Below are positions 60,718 through 64,000 of a stretch of DNA of 64,000 bases, in pieces; within the stretch, counting starts at the first letter, position 1; each line of letters opens with the position of its first letter. Under the pieces are notes generated by a model. That model did no database searches. It was not told where the DNA came from and worked only from the letters and a program-made list of their open reading frames with translations. Location: the NCBI GenBank assembly GCA_012064415.1, contig SSNU01000244.1, forward strand, positions 518,725 to 582,724. Direction: 5' to 3'. This DNA comes from Gyrodactylus bullatarudis. Taxonomy: Eukaryota; Platyhelminthes; Monogenea; Gyrodactylidea; Gyrodactylidae. A program made the position numbers and the translations under genes.

Positions 60718-62119
60718 GTAAGTAATTTTTAAATGGTATAATCTATATTTAATTAGAAAAGTTGATTTTGTGAGCCTATGGATGTCTAAACTATCAAACC
60801 AATTTTCCTAAAATTTTAACCAATCATGTACCATTTTTGTAGCGAAAAAAACTTTTATATTTGGCCATAGTTGGGCCGTAAAACGTGACTGACTAATCAG
60901 ATGGCTTCATTTTTATCGCTTTGACATGCTTCTCATTAGTCCAAACTAAGTTTCTATTTCTTAACCTTTCTTCGTCTTCAAAAAAATCAAAAGCTTTTTT
61001 GTTATTGGTCAATATCAAATTCTCAATTCCTGTTTGAGTTATTTCTTTAGTATTAGAAAAATTTTATCTAAATCTGGATAGGTCTCCCAATAAATTTTCC
61101 AACAAAAATATTTATTCTCCAATTTTAGATAACACTGCGTAGCGGGTTCTTATGAATACTTTAGAACCTATTCAATGTCTTTATTCTCATAGTAGAAATC
61201 ATTCTTTAAAAGCTATTCTCCAAATATTATAACAGATTAATTAAAAACTGTTAATTTCATGTTGCAGTTTAAAATTTCCAAGATCATACCTGAAGTTATT
61301 TTGAAGAAATTTCTCAATTTCCATATTTTACAGTAATTTATCTGAAGGTCAAAGAGACTTGGGGCTTTTCAATATTGATGGCATGTAAAAAAATTCCCTG
61401 AGTTCCGTTCATTGAATTTAATCGCTTCAAATCAAAATTTTGAGCAATTTAGTGCGGTATTATATCCTGAATCTAACTTTTTTCCCTGATCTTGAAACAT
61501 TTCTTCATGAGTCTTTTTTCAGAAACCATCCAAAAAAGTTCACCATTCAATTTCTATCTTGTTTTAATGTTTTTCAATTATCCATCTTGCCTTAAGAACC
61601 CTAGAGACAAGTATCATATATTGTAGAAATAGCGAATTCTCATATACAACTCTATAGCTCAAGATTAAGTTCAGCTTAGATCTTTTCTTAGTCAATTAGT
61701 CTTTTACATCTTATTGCTCGATGAATTTTTTTTCTTCTATTGATATCATTTGAGAAATTTCTTACTTTTGCGATGAAGAAAGCTTACCATTCAATTTTAT
61801 TTCCAGTTCCTATAACATTTATTTTAAGAGCTGTATGGAAAATATTCGACTTTATTTTTCATAATTCTTAATTCGATATAGCTCCTAATGTTGACTGAGA
61901 AATCTATAGATTCTTTTGATGGATTTCGGTTCAAAAAAGTTTACGAATGGGTCATTTTTTGATCCAAAAATATAGATAGATTTCAGGCGATTGCATATTT
62001 GAATGATATAGGATAGAAATAACTCAGTGGGACCTCAAGGATTAAGGGTTAGTTCAGATCTTCAACATTCACCAATGAAGATTTTTTTTGAAATCGAAAA
62101 TTTTCATTTATATACAGAA

Positions 62120-62256
62120 TTAGATTAATGATAGTACAGGGAAAGAACAGGGAAAGAGTGTTCAATGTGCCCGTTGTGGGAACCTAGGACCGAGAATAAG
62201 AGAGTTTTTTTGTTAGAGGTGAGAGGTGAGAGAGATACCACTACGCCACACCGGGC
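62120..62256 (-). mobile_element. tRNA-derived SINE, copy 2 (fuller)
   Basis: On the minus strand it starts GCCCGGTGTGGCGTAGTGGT. The A box is TGGCGTAGTGGTATC and the B-box-like part is GGTCCTAGGTTCCC about 45 nt later. GCCCG at the start can pair with CGGGC after the B box, as in a tRNA acceptor stem. The tail ACATTGAACACTCTTTCC is shared with the copy at 43.8 kb. The anticodon arm is not credible (poly-A run), so this is a SINE and not a working tRNA gene. Confidence 0.72.
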
Positions 62257-62499
62257 AGATGCAATATTTTCGTGGGAAATCTATTCTTCTATTCAAAACT
62301 TCAACTTTTTTATTTTCAACAAATACCTTCTGAGATAATTATCGTTATCTTGATGAGTCTACTCATAATTTCACAGTGCTGATTGTTTGAAAGTTTTTTT
62401 CATCATCTCACCGTTCCATTTCATCAGTGAAATTTGAATAAAAATAAATCTTGCAGAATCACCGCCAAACTCAAATTTCTCACACAGTCAGGCAATCAA

Positions 62500-62705
62500 A
62501 ATCAATTGAGAATTGATGGGAATTTTTTTCTGCATACAGAAGAAATATTATTTTGATAGAATATTTAGTAATAAAGCTCTTACACTGACTTAATCCTCTG
62601 ATTTAATCAATGAGAATCTAATGCACTTTCTACGGGAGGAGGGGATCCTATTCTTGAGGGGTCCTGAGTTGTAATTGAGGGCTACATCTTTTTTTTGACC
62701 CCTCG
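62500..62705. repeat. Dispersed repeat, family F copy 2
   Basis: It is collinear with 12300-12560: TTTAGTAATAAAGCTCTTA, CTACGGGAGGAGGGGATCC, GAGTTGTAATTGAGGGCTAC. It is noncoding. Confidence 0.5.
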
Positions 62706-62894
62706 TTTTTTTAATTTCTCAATAGTAATAATAAATACAAGTGTTAATTTGACTTTTCTTGGACAGCATGATTGACAGATGCTGTAGAAACGCTTAACGA
62801 ATACTCAATGAGTTGAAGATGGGTATAAACCAATTGCTCATTACATTGCGAGATACTCTGAAAAATTTCAAACATTAGACCTGATTTTTTAATT

Positions 62895-63300
62895 TAACCC
62901 TTAGCGTCCCAGAGAATTTTTTTTCATGACTCACATTCAATCTTTTGTCTATCCTATGGTTTGTGAATACGCTGATTACGAATCTATAGTTTTAACTCAA
63001 ATATATTTGGTTCAGAAGTAATCGATCAAAAAATGACCCATTTTTTGATCCAAAAACAGGTTATCTTTGTATCTTTAGTAGATAGAGTTCAGGTGATTGC
63101 ATATTTGAATTCTATAGGTATGATTACTCCATAAAAGATATGACACTACCTATGACACTGGAAAGTAGGTTTCAAAAAAACGTTATAAACAAAAATTAAT
63201 ATTTTGAAAAAAAATCAACTCTCTTTGAATTAGTATAGCGCGAGTTTGACGAATGATAGAGCCAAGATCTTTGCGTATTCCAGGTGATTAATAAATTTCC
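62895..63300 (-). repeat. Dispersed repeat, family D copy 2
   Basis: It is collinear with 28720-29050, with an added stretch near 63130-63175. The best shared blocks are TTTTTTGATCCAAAAACAGG and GACGAATGATAGAGCCAAGA. A partial third copy is near 61910-62030. Confidence 0.55.
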
Positions 63301-64000
63301 TATCGAATGGGTGGTAATCGAAGTATTTTCTGAGGCTTGAATGAATAATAATGACGTGTGATAGAACTATCGCTGTGGGACTTTAAGGGTTATTGAGCTT
63401 TTTAATTCATTAAAACTTAATAAAATTAAAATCAATTGAGACTTCCTTCTTATCGTGTGAAACTTGAATCTCACTTCTTGGTAGCGAGAGGATGGAAGTG
63501 GAATTTCTGTGAGAAATAAAATATTTCTCCTCTAAATTCCCTTTGAGCAATCAAAGTTTCATTCTTCATTCTTGCCCTGGAGGAGCAGTCAATAAAACCA
63601 AGCTATACACTCTATAGCATCCCTTTCTTTCACTTTCTGGTACACTGATTTGAAGTCACCAAGAAAAAGGTGATACGTGCGATTGCATTTTATTGTGAGC
63701 TCATAAGGGTTTTTGAAACGCGGTATGGTATTCGAAAAATGGACCAATCAGAAGTAGGAATTATAACTAAACACAGCATGGGAATTTAAGTAACTAAAAA
63801 TAGTTCACTTAAAAGTTGAAACAGTATAAGAATAAAACTAATTCATTTTTAGATAAAAATAAACGTACATTTTCATATACGTCCGGATAACTGGAAATAT
63901 TCATCAATTAAAATATTAACAAAAGAATTATATTTTATAGAGATATGTACATTTCGCCAGGTCTCGTCAGTCTCAATTCCTGGTTCAATATTTAATAAAA

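Larger units (their letters stand above)
60718..64000. other. Right-end stretch, probably DPP-like intron
   Basis: After the donor at 60718 no further exon was recognised. It contains a SINE (62120-62256), family F (62500-62705) and family D (62895-63300) repeats. The next DPP exon should lie at or beyond the right edge. Confidence 0.45.

Overview
This is a window of nuclear DNA from an animal. It is AT-rich, its coding exons are separated by GT-AG introns, and it carries many dispersed repeats. Several introns are extraordinarily short (25, 26, 28, 29, 31 and 34 nt) and sit beside introns of ordinary length. Two conserved genes (an NDUFAF2-like gene and a CHTOP-like gene) have no usable ATG. 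Each opens exactly at a 3' splice site, in a frame that would work if a trans-spliced leader ending in AUG were joined there. Leaders ending in AUG are known in flatworms, so I infer a flatworm, possibly a parasitic one. That assignment is an inference; no species-specific marker is visible.

Layout from left to right. 1-2.3 kb holds an internally deleted Ginger-like DNA transposon with long terminal inverted repeats. 3.0-4.2 kb (-) holds five exons of a BRSK/SAD kinase running off the left edge. 4.4-16.7 kb (+) holds a 14-exon gene for a PH-like, coiled-coil protein whose exon phases all agree. 17.2-18.7 kb (-) holds a CHTOP-like RG-rich mRNA-export-type gene. Divergent from it, at 18.9-19.4 kb (+), are PET117 and LAGE3/Pcc1, which overlap in different frames. 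19.5-21.6 kb (-) holds an intronless choline-transporter-like (SLC44) gene. 23.4-24.6 kb (-) holds an even-skipped/Evx-type homeobox gene. 24.6-35.9 kb is gene-free and repeat-rich. 35.9-36.5 kb (-) holds NDUFAF2, and 37.0-40.0 kb (-) an unrecognised 854-residue coiled-coil protein. 40.2-42.2 kb (+) holds a complete CSTF1. 42.9-43.5 kb (+) holds a secreted or GPI-anchored protein with two hevein-like domains. 47.2-60.7 kb (+) holds the 5' part of a DPP6/DPP10-like gene that continues beyond the visible exons. The rest is intron or intergenic DNA with repeats.

The genes are unrelated housekeeping and developmental loci rather than one pathway. Three pairs are head to head with only 127-171 bp between start regions (BRSK/PH gene, CHTOP-like/PET117, coiled-coil/CSTF1), and LAGE3 and SLC44 are tail to tail. 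Repeats include a family of long-inverted-repeat elements with a GAAGATGGGAATTTATG-like terminus, several fold-back elements, a tRNA-derived SINE in two copies, two Penelope-like GIY-YIG fragments and a decayed DDE transposase. All exon boundaries were read by eye from GT/AG sites, phase and homology recalled for each family; no search or transcript data were available.
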